DNA from: a virus
IMG/VR virus record: IMGVR_UViG_3300005515_000030
Location: 1-33,703 of that record
DNA: 33,703 nucleotides
Direction: 5' to 3' (one strand)
Under the pieces are notes generated by a model. That model searched no databases, was not told where the DNA came from, and saw only the letters and a program-made list of their open reading frames with translations. The translations under genes and the position numbers were made by a program. Below, piece by piece: positions 14,554 to 21,542 of the stretch (position 1 is its first letter; each line of letters starts with the position of its first letter).

Positions 14554-14906
14554 TCTCGGCCGTCGTGGCGTGGTACGCGCCGGCCGCAGTCGAGCAGCCC
14601 ACTTCGGATGATCCGAAGCATCAGCCGAATGCCTTCGGCGCCGCCATCACCAATCACTACGCGTCCCAGAACGCTGAACTTTGGCCCGAAAACTGGGCCA
14701 TCTGGAGCCTTTTCCGTGGCATCGCCAATCAGTGGCGGCGGGCCGGGATGGGGGGCGCCGCTTACGCACTCGACTACGGGGTGCTGTTCCACCGCATGGA
14801 CCGCATGCGACTCAATGACCGCGAGTACGAAGAGACCTTCGAGCTCATCAAGGCCATGGAGCGCGCGGCTCTCGAACAAATGAATCAGGGAGTCGACGAA
14901 AGCTAG
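14179..14906 (+). CDS. gpGT-like fusion chaperone made by -1 frameshift
   Basis: If ribosomes slip back one base at GGGAAAC (14544-14550), they read GGG AAA and continue with CTG ATC TCG to the TAG at 14904-14906. This gives a fusion of about 242 residues: the 124 of gpG plus 118 from the second frame (LISAVVAWYAPAAVEQ..., GAAITNHYASQNAELWPENWAIWSLFRGI...). The T part has no credible start of its own. Such G/GT pairs are conserved in long-tailed phages, where the ratio of the products matters. Its stop overlaps by four bases with the stop of the minus-strand gene at 14903. Confidence 0.8.
14544..14586 (+). promoter_or_regulatory. Programmed -1 frameshift signal
   Basis: The slippery heptamer GGGAAAC is in the phase G-GGA-AAC of the gpG frame, next to its stop. 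After a six-base spacer, CGGCCG (14557-14562) can pair with CGGCCG (14581-14586), with a possible inner GCG/CGC pairing. Lambda uses GGGAAAG at the same place. The heptamer, spacer and stem are all seen directly; the efficiency is unknown. Confidence 0.82.
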
Positions 14907-15055
14907 CCTCGCGCCCTGTTGATGGCCGCCCTGAGCCAGGCCATGCCGAGGCGATCTAGCTTTGCCCATTGAGCCGCAGTCAGGCGGATGGACCGAACGA
15001 GGAGTTTTTCCTCGGGTGGAGTCGGGGGGCGACCGGGCGGGCGTTTGGCTTCCAT
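14903..15055 (-). CDS. Small ribbon-helix-helix DNA-binding protein
   Basis: A 50-residue gene on the minus strand. The start is the ATG at 15055 and the stop is the TAG at 14905-14903. The product has a basic Pro-rich arm (MEAKRPPGRPPTPPEEK) followed by a short strand VRSIRL (20-25) and two helices, TAAQWAKLDRLG and MAWLRAAINRARG. This is the Arc/CopG-like RHH layout, in which the strand reads DNA as a dimer. It is the only minus-strand gene inside the late operon and overlaps the gpGT stop tail to tail by the four bases CTAG. It faces a divergent gene across a repeat-rich gap, so it is probably an autoregulatory repressor. Late transcription would run antisense through it. Confidence 0.72.
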   Translation of the reverse strand: MEAKRPPGRPPTPPEEKLLVRSIRLTAAQWAKLDRLGMAWLRAAINRARG

Positions 15056-15073
15056 GCCCCCGATTGTATTGCG

Positions 15074-15109
15074 GGTTGTTGTGTTGCAAAAACAACTGGT
15101 TGTTGTGTT
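15074..15109 (+). promoter_or_regulatory. Repeat-rich operator/promoter region between divergent genes
   Basis: GGTTGTTGTGTT occurs exactly at 15074-15085 and 15098-15109, 24 bp apart. An inverted repeat AACAAC-tg-GTTGTT (15091-15104) overlaps the second copy. The stretch is AT-rich against its surroundings. Toward the minus-strand RHH gene there is a -10-like TACAAT (complement of 15063-15068). Toward the plus strand there are TTGCAA (15084-15089) and TACCAT (15109-15114), though their 19-bp spacing is long. Binding by the RHH protein is inference. Confidence 0.6.
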
Positions 15110-15144
15110 ACCATAAACGCTCCAAACTTGAAGGAGCGGCGGGC

Positions 15145-15588
15145 ATGAGTGACCTGAGTGAAATTTACGCGGCCCTGTGCGAAGCGAAACGTGCGGTTGA
15201 TGCGCTGGAAACGTGGCAACTCAATGCCGACGGCGCCGATGCCGTCCGCAGTCGCCGTCGCTCCATAGAACAAGGCCTTGCGGCCTACGAACGCCTGTCG
15301 CGCGACCTGCGAGACGGCCGCAAGCATGTTGAGCCGCCCGAAGATTTCAAGATGACCGAGTGCGGTTGTAGCTGGCCTAACGCCAGCCCGCCTTGCAGCT
15401 ATTGCACGGACCCGGCGAACAACGAAGAGAACGAGCCGGCCAAGTGCAACGAGTGCGATGGGCACGGCTGGTTCTGGGCGACCGATGCCGTGCGCCACCT
15501 TTCACCCTCGGGCGAGTATCTGGGCACCGAGCAGTGGCAGCACAAGCGGGAATGCGAGGCGTGCAAGGGCCAAGGGGAGGCGGTCTGA
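15145..15588 (+). CDS. Cysteine-rich protein with DnaJ-like CxxCxGxG motifs
   Basis: The 147-residue product starts at ATG 15145, eight bases after AAGGAG (15131-15136). Residues 1-60 are a helical region (LSEIYAALCEAKRAVDALETW..., RRRSIEQGLAAYERLSRDL). The rest holds four cysteine pairs: C73-x-C75, C84-x2-C87, CNECDGHG (101-108) and CEACKGQG (137-144). The last two are DnaJ-type zinc repeats, so one or two zinc sites are likely. Function is unknown. It heads a two-gene unit, with its stop overlapping the nuclease start (TGATG), and faces the RHH gene across the operator-like repeats. It has its own promoter region inside the tail operon, as morons do. Confidence 0.7.
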   Translation: MSDLSEIYAALCEAKRAVDALETWQLNADGADAVRSRRRSIEQGLAAYERLSRDLRDGRKHVEPPEDFKMTECGCSWPNASPPCSYCTDPANNEENEPAKCNECDGHGWFWATDAVRHLSPSGEYLGTEQWQHKRECEACKGQGEAV

Positions 15589-16085
15589 TGGCGCTCACGC
15601 TCAATCGGCTCAAGACGCTGCTGCACTACGACCCGTTGAGCGGGGCGTTCACTTGGCGTGTCAGAACGTCGAACCGGATTGCCGTTGGTGATGTGGCTGG
15701 CACGAAGAACGCCGCCGGGTACGTGAGCATCAGCATTGACGGGAAGCTGCATCGTGCGAACAGGCTCGCTTGGCTGTATGTGACTGGTGAGTGGCCGGTC
15801 GGCGATGTTGACCACAAGAACGGCGTCCGCCATGAAAACTGGTTTGCCAACCTGCGCGATACGAGCCGATCTGTGAATCTGCAGAACCAGCGGCGGGCCA
15901 GAACCAACAACCAATCGAGCGGCTTGCTCGGCGTGTCAGCGTCGCTCGGCCGCGCGAAGAGATGGCGGGCGAGCATCAAGGCGGAGGGCAAAGCGAAACA
16001 TCTAGGTCGCTTTGCCACGAAAGAGGAGGCGCAGGAAGCGTATCTGGCAGCGAAGCGTGATCTTCACCAAGGCTGCACGATCTAG
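15588..16085 (+). CDS. HNH endonuclease with AP2-type DNA-binding domain (homing-like)
   Basis: The start ATG 15588 overlaps the upstream stop. The 165-residue protein has an HNH_3-type nuclease half: LHYDPLSGAFTWR (12-24), GYVSISIDGKLHRANRLAWLY (44-64), VDHKNGVRHENWFANLR (74-90) with D75-H76 and N78/N84, and NLQNQ. The AP2-like half is GLLGVSASLGRAKRWRASI...HLGRFATKEEAQEAYLAAKRDLH (112-160). HNH-AP2 proteins are usually free-standing homing endonucleases that spread in phage genomes. Its position between gpGT and the tape measure, where no gene is expected, suggests insertion. Two terminators follow. Confidence 0.9.
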   Translation: MALTLNRLKTLLHYDPLSGAFTWRVRTSNRIAVGDVAGTKNAAGYVSISIDGKLHRANRLAWLYVTGEWPVGDVDHKNGVRHENWFANLRDTSRSVNLQNQRRARTNNQSSGLLGVSASLGRAKRWRASIKAEGKAKHLGRFATKEEAQEAYLAAKRDLHQGCTI

Positions 16086-16093
16086 TCAACCAA

Positions 16094-16115
16094 AGCCGGC
16101 ACCGAGCCGGCTTTT
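16094..16115 (+). terminator. Terminator after the accessory cassette
   Basis: AGCCGGC (16094-16100) pairs with GCCGGCT (16106-16112) around ACCGA and runs into TTTT. Confidence 0.8.
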
Positions 16116-16124
16116 CTCATTCTG

Positions 16125-16149
16125 GGGCTCGCTTTGGCGGGCCCTTTTT
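16125..16149 (+). terminator. Second terminator before the tape measure, with a competing hairpin
   Basis: GGGCTCGC (16125-16132) pairs with GCGGGCCC (16137-16144), one pair being U-G, followed by five T (16145-16149). The GGGCCC at 16139-16144 could instead pair with GGGCCC at 16154-16159, five bases before the tape-measure ATG. Confidence 0.7.
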
Positions 16150-16163
16150 CTTTGGGCCCCTAG

Positions 16164-19100
16164 ATGACCACTGACAGTCGCAAGATTCAGCTAGAGACCG
16201 CAGTCGACGCAACGGGCGCGAAGGCGGGCTTCCAGCAGGTCAAGGATTCCGCCAAGGACATGGCGCAATCCGTTGCTCAGTCCGGCCAAGCGGCCTCAAA
16301 GGGCATCGACGGAATTGGTGACGGCGCGAGCGCTGCCGGCGCGAAGGTTGATCGGGCAACCTCGAACCTGATCAGCTCCATCCAGCGCGCGACGGCGGCG
16401 GCTGAGGCCGGCAAGAAGTCTGGCTCTGCGTTCTACGAATCCCTGGCCAACCAGCGCGGCGTGAACGTTGACGTGCTGCGCCCGTACCTCAATCAACTGG
16501 ATGCCGTTACCGCCAAGACCAAGGCGGCGACGGCGGCGGCTGTAGATTGGTCCAAGGTCACGACTTCGCTTGGCGCGAGCAACACGCTGGCCGGCGCGAC
16601 TACTTCGCTCGGGGCTACCGCCTTCACGAAGCCGGCGGCACTGCCTGCTGTGGTGCCTCAGATTGCGTCCGAGTCGCAGAAGGCCGCCGTTGTCGCTGCG
16701 CAGTCGCTGGACAAGATTGGCATGTCGGCTAAGCAAACCGCTGCGGCTCTGCGCCAAGTGCCGGCGCAGTTCACCGACATCGTCACCAGCCTTCAAGCGG
16801 GCCAGTCGCCGCTGACGGTGCTGCTGCAGCAAGGCGGTCAGTTGAAAGACGTCTTCGGTGGCGTCGGCCCTGCCGCCCGCGCACTCGGCAACTACATCTC
16901 TAGCCTGATCACGCCGCTGACGCTCGCCGCGGCCGGCGTTGGCGCGCTTGCTGTCGCCATGTACCAGGGCAGCAAGGAGTCGGAGGCGTATGCCAAAGCC
17001 CTGATCCTGACCGGTAACAGCATCGGCAAGACGACCGACCAGCTGCAGGGCATGGCGGCGAACATCGCGAAGATCACCGGCACGCAAGGCGAGGCGGCCG
17101 AGGCCCTGGCCGCCATGGCGCAGAGCGGGAAGATCGCAAGCTCGTCCTTCACGGAGGTCGGGGCGGCGGTCGTTTCAATGAACCGGGTGCTTGGCACGTC
17201 GATTGACGACGCTGTCGGGCAGTTCGTGAAATTGGCGGATGCTCCGGCCAAGGCGTCGGCCGACCTGAACGAGAAACTGCATTACCTCAACCTGACGACC
17301 TACGAGCGCATCCGTGCGCTGGAGGAGCAGGGCGACAAGGAGGGAGCAGCCGCGCTGGCTCAAAAGAGCCTGGCCGAGGCGACCACCGCGCGCATGGCTG
17401 CGGTCGAGAAGCAGGCCGGCGTTCTGGCCCGCGCGTGGCAGGCGCTTACGCACGACGCCAAGGAAGCTTGGGACATCATGTCCGGGCTGGGGCGCCCGCA
17501 GACCACGGGCGATAGGATCGCGGACCTTCAGAAGCAGTTGGCCGATCGCCAGGCCCGCGGTGCCACCAACAGCCTGACGACCGGAGCATTCGAGAAGGGC
17601 AATTCGCGCCTGCAGGCGGAGATCGCTACGCTGTCGCGTCAATCGTTGCGCGAGCAGGAATACGCGTATGCGCAAGGCGAGAAAGCGCGGTCGGACGCCG
17701 CCAAGATCGCGGCCTCGGACCGCCTGAACACCCTGACGAAGGAAGTCCAGACCAACGCGGACAAGCGCAAAAAGGCGATCGCCGAGCTGAACAAGGACTT
17801 TCAGACCCTGGGCAAGGCGACCAGCGGCGCCGAATACGACAAGCTCGTCGCCAACATCAACGAGAAGTTCAAGGATCCGAAGGCGGCCGCCGGTAAGGCC
17901 TTCCAGGACGACGCGGCGACGAAGATGCTCGCCGGTCTCCGCCAGCAAGAGGCGGCGCTCAAGGAGCAGCTTGCAACCGACGAAAAGCTCACCGCCTCCG
18001 AGAAGGAACGCGCCAAGTTCGTCCAGCTGGTCGCCGACCTCAAGACCAAAGGCACTCTCACCGCCGAACAGAAGAGCCTCTTGGCCAACCAGGGCGCGAT
18101 CAAAGCCCAGCTCGACCAGAACGTCGCCATCGAGAAGCAGGTCGAGCTCAAGAAGGAGGCGGCCAAGCTCGACGAGCAGCGCCGCAAGGACGCGGAGGAG
18201 TTCGCGCGCCAGATCGAGGGCATCAACATCTCGATCGAGTCCTCGAATCGGAGCCGACAGGACCAGCAGGACCGCACACTTGAAGCCTTCGGGCTGGGCT
18301 CGCGTGCCCGCAGTGAGGTGGAGGCGCAGCGCTCGATCCGTCGCGAGTTCGAGGGCTACCAGCGGCAGCTGACGAAGAACGCCGCCGAGAAGAACCAACT
18401 CGGCTCGGATGCCTACAAAGAAGAGACCGCCCGCATCAAGTCGGCGCTCGACGACGCGCTGGCGGCGCAGCAGGCCTACTTCGACGCTCTGAAGGAAAAG
18501 CAGGAAGACTGGCGCAACGGCGCGACGACCGCGCTGGCCGACTACATCGACTACGTCGAGGACGCCGCCGGCCGGGCCCGCGCGCTGATGTCGAACATCC
18601 TCGGCGGCCTGAATGAGTCGATCACTGACGCGTTGTGGACGGGAAATCTCGACTCATTCAAGAAGTTCGGCGACGCGATCGGCAAGCAGATCATCTCCGG
18701 CATTGTCGAGCAGCAACTGACCAAGCCGCTCGCCCAGTGGATGCAAGGCGCCGTCAGCGACAAGGACTCGATCTTCTCGAAGATCTTCGGCGGCCTGACC
18801 AGCAACAAGGAAAGCGGCGAGAACTGGCTCGGTGCGCTCGGCCTGGGCGGCGGCAAGTCGGCCGCGAACGACGCCCTGGCGCGAGGCTCCACGATCGCGA
18901 ACCCGCTCTATGTGAAGTCGGTTGACTTCGAAGGCGTTGGATCGGTCTTCGGCTCCGCCGCCAACGACAGCGGCGGGGGATTCGCCGGAGTTCTGGGAGG
19001 GCTTTTTGGCGGCATGTCGAATGGCGCAGCGACGACCGTCGCGAACGCGCTCCCCGGCGATTCACTGGACAACCTTATCAAGCTGGCGGGCGCCTGGGGC

Positions 19101-19340
19101 GGCGCGTTCGCTGACGGGGGAAGCCCGCCGCTTGGCAAGGTATCGCTGGTTGGGGAGCGAGGGCCCGAGTTGTTCATCCCAAATCAGCCGGGGACCATCG
19201 TCCCGAACGGCGCGATCGGCGGCAGGAGCACTGTCGTGCACATCAACCAGACCTTCGCCGAAGGCACCTCCAGAAAGACTGCCGACCAGGCGGCTCTTTC
19301 GGCGAGTAGGGCGCTTCAGCGTGCGCAGAGGATCGCATGA
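16164..19340 (+). CDS. Tail tape measure protein
   Basis: The 1058-residue length and position after gpG/gpGT identify the tape measure. Residues about 195-290 match the TMP_2 type: [37 protein letters not shown], then a hydrophobic segment [21 protein letters not shown]. The middle is long coiled coil with repeated KEK/EQ heptads. The C-terminal part has [38 protein letters not shown] and [21 protein letters not shown], the ending common in lambda-like tapes. No good ribosome site precedes ATG 16164; a hairpin reaches to within five bases of it. It overlaps the next gene by ATGA. Confidence 0.95.
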   Translation: MTTDSRKIQLETAVDATGAKAGFQQVKDSAKDMAQSVAQSGQAASKGIDGIGDGASAAGAKVDRATSNLISSIQRATAAAEAGKKSGSAFYESLANQRGVNVDVLRPYLNQLDAVTAKTKAATAAAVDWSKVTTSLGASNTLAGATTSLGATAFTKPAALPAVVPQIASESQKAAVVAAQSLDKIGMSAKQTAAALRQVPAQFTDIVTSLQAGQSPLTVLLQQGGQLKDVFGGVGPAARALGNYISSLITPLTLAAAGVGALAVAMYQGSKESEAYAKALILTGNSIGKTTDQLQGMAANIAKITGTQGEAAEALAAMAQSGKIASSSFTEVGAAVVSMNRVLGTSIDDAVGQFVKLADAPAKASADLNEKLHYLNLTTYERIRALEEQGDKEGAAALAQKSLAEATTARMAAVEKQAGVLARAWQALTHDAKEAWDIMSGLGRPQTTGDRIADLQKQLADRQARGATNSLTTGAFEKGNSRLQAEIATLSRQSLREQEYAYAQGEKARSDAAKIAASDRLNTLTKEVQTNADKRKKAIAELNKDFQTLGKATSGAEYDKLVANINEKFKDPKAAAGKAFQDDAATKMLAGLRQQEAALKEQLATDEKLTASEKERAKFVQLVADLKTKGTLTAEQKSLLANQGAIKAQLDQNVAIEKQVELKKEAAKLDEQRRKDAEEFARQIEGINISIESSNRSRQDQQDRTLEAFGLGSRARSEVEAQRSIRREFEGYQRQLTKNAAEKNQLGSDAYKEETARIKSALDDALAAQQAYFDALKEKQEDWRNGATTALADYIDYVEDAAGRARALMSNILGGLNESITDALWTGNLDSFKKFGDAIGKQIISGIVEQQLTKPLAQWMQGAVSDKDSIFSKIFGGLTSNKESGENWLGALGLGGGKSAANDALARGSTIANPLYVKSVDFEGVGSVFGSAANDSGGGFAGVLGGLFGGMSNGAATTVANALPGDSLDNLIKLAGAWGGAFADGGSPPLGKVSLVGERGPELFIPNQPGTIVPNGAIGGRSTVVHINQTFAEGTSRKTADQAALSASRALQRAQRIA

Positions 19341-20263
19341 CACTCGAAATCAAGAACATCGTCATGCCGGAGTCGGTGCTCATCTCCGCCCTGACGGGGA
19401 CTCGGATGCGCAAGAACACGCGCACTCAGAACATCGGAGGCTATGTGTCGGTCAACGCTGATCGAGACGTGACGTTGCGCCGGTGGCAGATCGCGACTCA
19501 GCCCCTGATTCTCCCGCTCGCGTCTTCGATCATCGGAATCTATGAAGCTACGGACGCAGGGGCTTCTGGGTTTCTCATCTTCGATCCGGTCGACTCGTTT
19601 GTGTCTTCGTCGGAAGGCGTTCTTCAGGGGTACATGCTGGGCGTTGAGTCCGGGGTCGCTGGCTTCGGCAATGGCGGCCCGACTTACGGGCTGCGGAAAG
19701 GGTACACGGCCTCGGGATCGTCGCTCGGCGGGGTCAACACGATCACCAGGCCTTACGGCACGCCAGCGATCACGCGAGGTGGTTCGCCCGTGACAGTCGG
19801 CGTGGCTGCCGGGAACATCAGCATCAGCGCCGGACCGTCCTACGTCACCTTCGTTCCCGATGCCACACGCACAGTCTCGGCCGTTACGGTGGGTGCGACC
19901 ACTCAGGTGTCATTGAACACGGCCATCGGCCTTGCGGTGGGGCAGAGGCTTTGGCTCCAGGGCGTGACTGGAGCCGACGCTGCGCTCTTGAACAACCAGG
20001 CGCACACGATCACCAACATCAGCGGCGGCGGGTTGAACGTCTACACACTGAGCACGAACACCGCGGGCAAGACGATCACGGCAGCAGGGCAGGGCCACAA
20101 GTATCCGCAGTCGACCGAGGCGCTCGGTTGGTCGGGTCGCTACTACATGCCAGTGCATTTCCGAGATGACGATCTGGAGTGGGAGTTGATCGCCGGCGGT
20201 GGTGCCGCGTCGCGGCTTGTCTCCTTCACGTCCTGCTTTCTCGACGAGGTCCGCGAGGCATGA
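19337..20263 (+). CDS. DUF2460 minor tail (distal tail) protein
   Basis: The 308-residue protein has the DUF2460 ends: an N-terminal segment with [22 protein letters not shown] and C-terminal [25 protein letters not shown]...[11 protein letters not shown]. The family is shared with gene transfer agents and many siphophages and forms the distal tail hub, like lambda gpM. Residues about 165-250 form a beta-rich insertion ([22 protein letters not shown]...[13 protein letters not shown]) like the unit in the tail-tube protein. It overlaps both neighbours by ATGA. Confidence 0.88.
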   Translation: MTLEIKNIVMPESVLISALTGTRMRKNTRTQNIGGYVSVNADRDVTLRRWQIATQPLILPLASSIIGIYEATDAGASGFLIFDPVDSFVSSSEGVLQGYMLGVESGVAGFGNGGPTYGLRKGYTASGSSLGGVNTITRPYGTPAITRGGSPVTVGVAAGNISISAGPSYVTFVPDATRTVSAVTVGATTQVSLNTAIGLAVGQRLWLQGVTGADAALLNNQAHTITNISGGGLNVYTLSTNTAGKTITAAGQGHKYPQSTEALGWSGRYYMPVHFRDDDLEWELIAGGGAASRLVSFTSCFLDEVREA

Positions 20264-21114
20264 AGACCGCGTCCCCTGCGCTGCTCGCACACATTGCGGG
20301 CTGCACGACCACGCTCGCGCGCTGCTGGCGTTTCGAGACGAAGAGCGGCCGCGTCGTGACTGTCACCGCCGGCCCGCGCGACCTGCCCGTCAACGGAGAG
20401 GTCTACCGGGCAAAGGAGGGGCTGAACCCTGCCGCGACTCAGCAAGAGATCGGCGGCTCGGTCAACAACTCCGAGATGGTCGGCGCGCTGGCGCCTGACC
20501 TGGCGACCGAGCAGCAGATCCTGTTCGGCGAGTGGGATGGCGCCTTCGTCACGGTGTTCGAGGTCAACTACCGCGACCTGAGCATGGGCCAGATCATCCT
20601 CGGCTACGGCACGGTGGGCGAGTTGAAGGTCGGCCGCGCGACGTTCCAGGCCGAGTTCCGCAGCCTGACGCAGTTCCTGCAGCAGACGGCCGGCGAGGTG
20701 TTCACGGCGCCGTGCCGCTACCGCTTCGGCGATGACCGTTGCGGCGTGGACTTGGGGCCGATCACGGTCGCGGGCTCCTTCACCAGCGTTTCGAGCGCTC
20801 GCGTGATGGCCGACACCGGTCGCGGCGAGGCGGCGGACTACTTCGGCGGCGGTCTGCTGCGCGTCACCTCGGGCGCCCTGGCCGGCTTCGCTGTCGAGGT
20901 CGCCAACTTCTCCGGCGGGGTGTTCTCCCTGGCGCTGCCGATGCCCGGCTATCCGGCTTTCGGCGACACCTACGAGGCGATCCCCGGCTGCCGCAAGCGC
21001 TTCGAGGAGGACTGCATCGTCAAGTGGAGCAACGGTGTCCGCTTCGGCGGCTTCCCTCATGTGCCTGGCGCCGACCTGGTGCTCGGCCTCGCTGGAACCG
21101 GGGGCGCGGCATGA
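20260..21114 (+). CDS. DUF2163 baseplate hub protein (lambda gpL-like)
   Basis: The start is ATG 20260, overlapping the upstream stop; the 284 residues begin [25 protein letters not shown], typical of DUF2163. The C-terminal domain holds four cysteines, C152 and C161 (CRYRFGDDRCG) and C244 and C252 (GCRKRFEEDC), then NGVRFGGFPHVPG. Lambda gpL has four cysteines in the same arrangement that bind an iron-sulfur cluster, so a cluster is likely here. The protein joins the distal tail to the tip. Confidence 0.92.
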   Translation: MKTASPALLAHIAGCTTTLARCWRFETKSGRVVTVTAGPRDLPVNGEVYRAKEGLNPAATQQEIGGSVNNSEMVGALAPDLATEQQILFGEWDGAFVTVFEVNYRDLSMGQIILGYGTVGELKVGRATFQAEFRSLTQFLQQTAGEVFTAPCRYRFGDDRCGVDLGPITVAGSFTSVSSARVMADTGRGEAADYFGGGLLRVTSGALAGFAVEVANFSGGVFSLALPMPGYPAFGDTYEAIPGCRKRFEEDCIVKWSNGVRFGGFPHVPGADLVLGLAGTGGAA

Positions 21115-21542
21115 CGGGCGCGGACATCGTGACCGAGGCCCGCACCTGGCTCGGCGTCCGCTGGAAGCACCAGGGGCGCGACCGCGGCGGCATCGACTGC
21201 GCCGGCCTGGTCATCAAGGTGGGGCAGGCGTTCGACGTGCTTGCCTTCGACACGCGCGACTACGGCCCTCAGGCGTCCGACGAAAGCATGCTGCGCTTGT
21301 GCCGCGAGCACCTGCAAGAGGTCGGCCGCGGCGAGATGGCGCCGGGCGACGTGATCGTGATGCGCTTCGGCGCGAATCGGCACCTCGGCATTGCCGGCGA
21401 CTACCTGCACGGCGGCTTGAGCGTGATCCACGCCTTCACGCAGATGCGGCGCGTGACCGAAAGCCGCTTCGATGAAACCTGGCTTCGCCAGATGGGCGGC
21501 TCCTTCATGGCCTGCTTTCGCTTCCCGGGGGTGACGCCATGA
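21111..21542 (+). CDS. NlpC/P60 tail-tip peptidase
   Basis: The 143-residue protein has the NlpC/P60 catalytic pattern: Cys30 in RGGIDCAGLV, His91 in NRHLGIAG and a third polar residue, probably His107 in SVIHAF. GDVIVMRF (79-86) is the usual strand before the histidine. Proteins of this kind (lambda gpK type) cut peptidoglycan stem peptides when the tail crosses the cell wall. Order DUF2460, DUF2163, NlpC, tip protein is the standard tail-tip order. It overlaps both neighbours by ATGA. Confidence 0.95.
   Translation: MTGADIVTEARTWLGVRWKHQGRDRGGIDCAGLVIKVGQAFDVLAFDTRDYGPQASDESMLRLCREHLQEVGRGEMAPGDVIVMRFGANRHLGIAGDYLHGGLSVIHAFTQMRRVTESRFDETWLRQMGGSFMACFRFPGVTP

Noticed and set aside
14514-15095. 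193-codon minus-strand frame over gpGT and the RHH region
   Set aside because: It is in a different frame from the RHH gene, has no motif, and covers the gpGT sequence antisense. The short RHH frame is the credible one.
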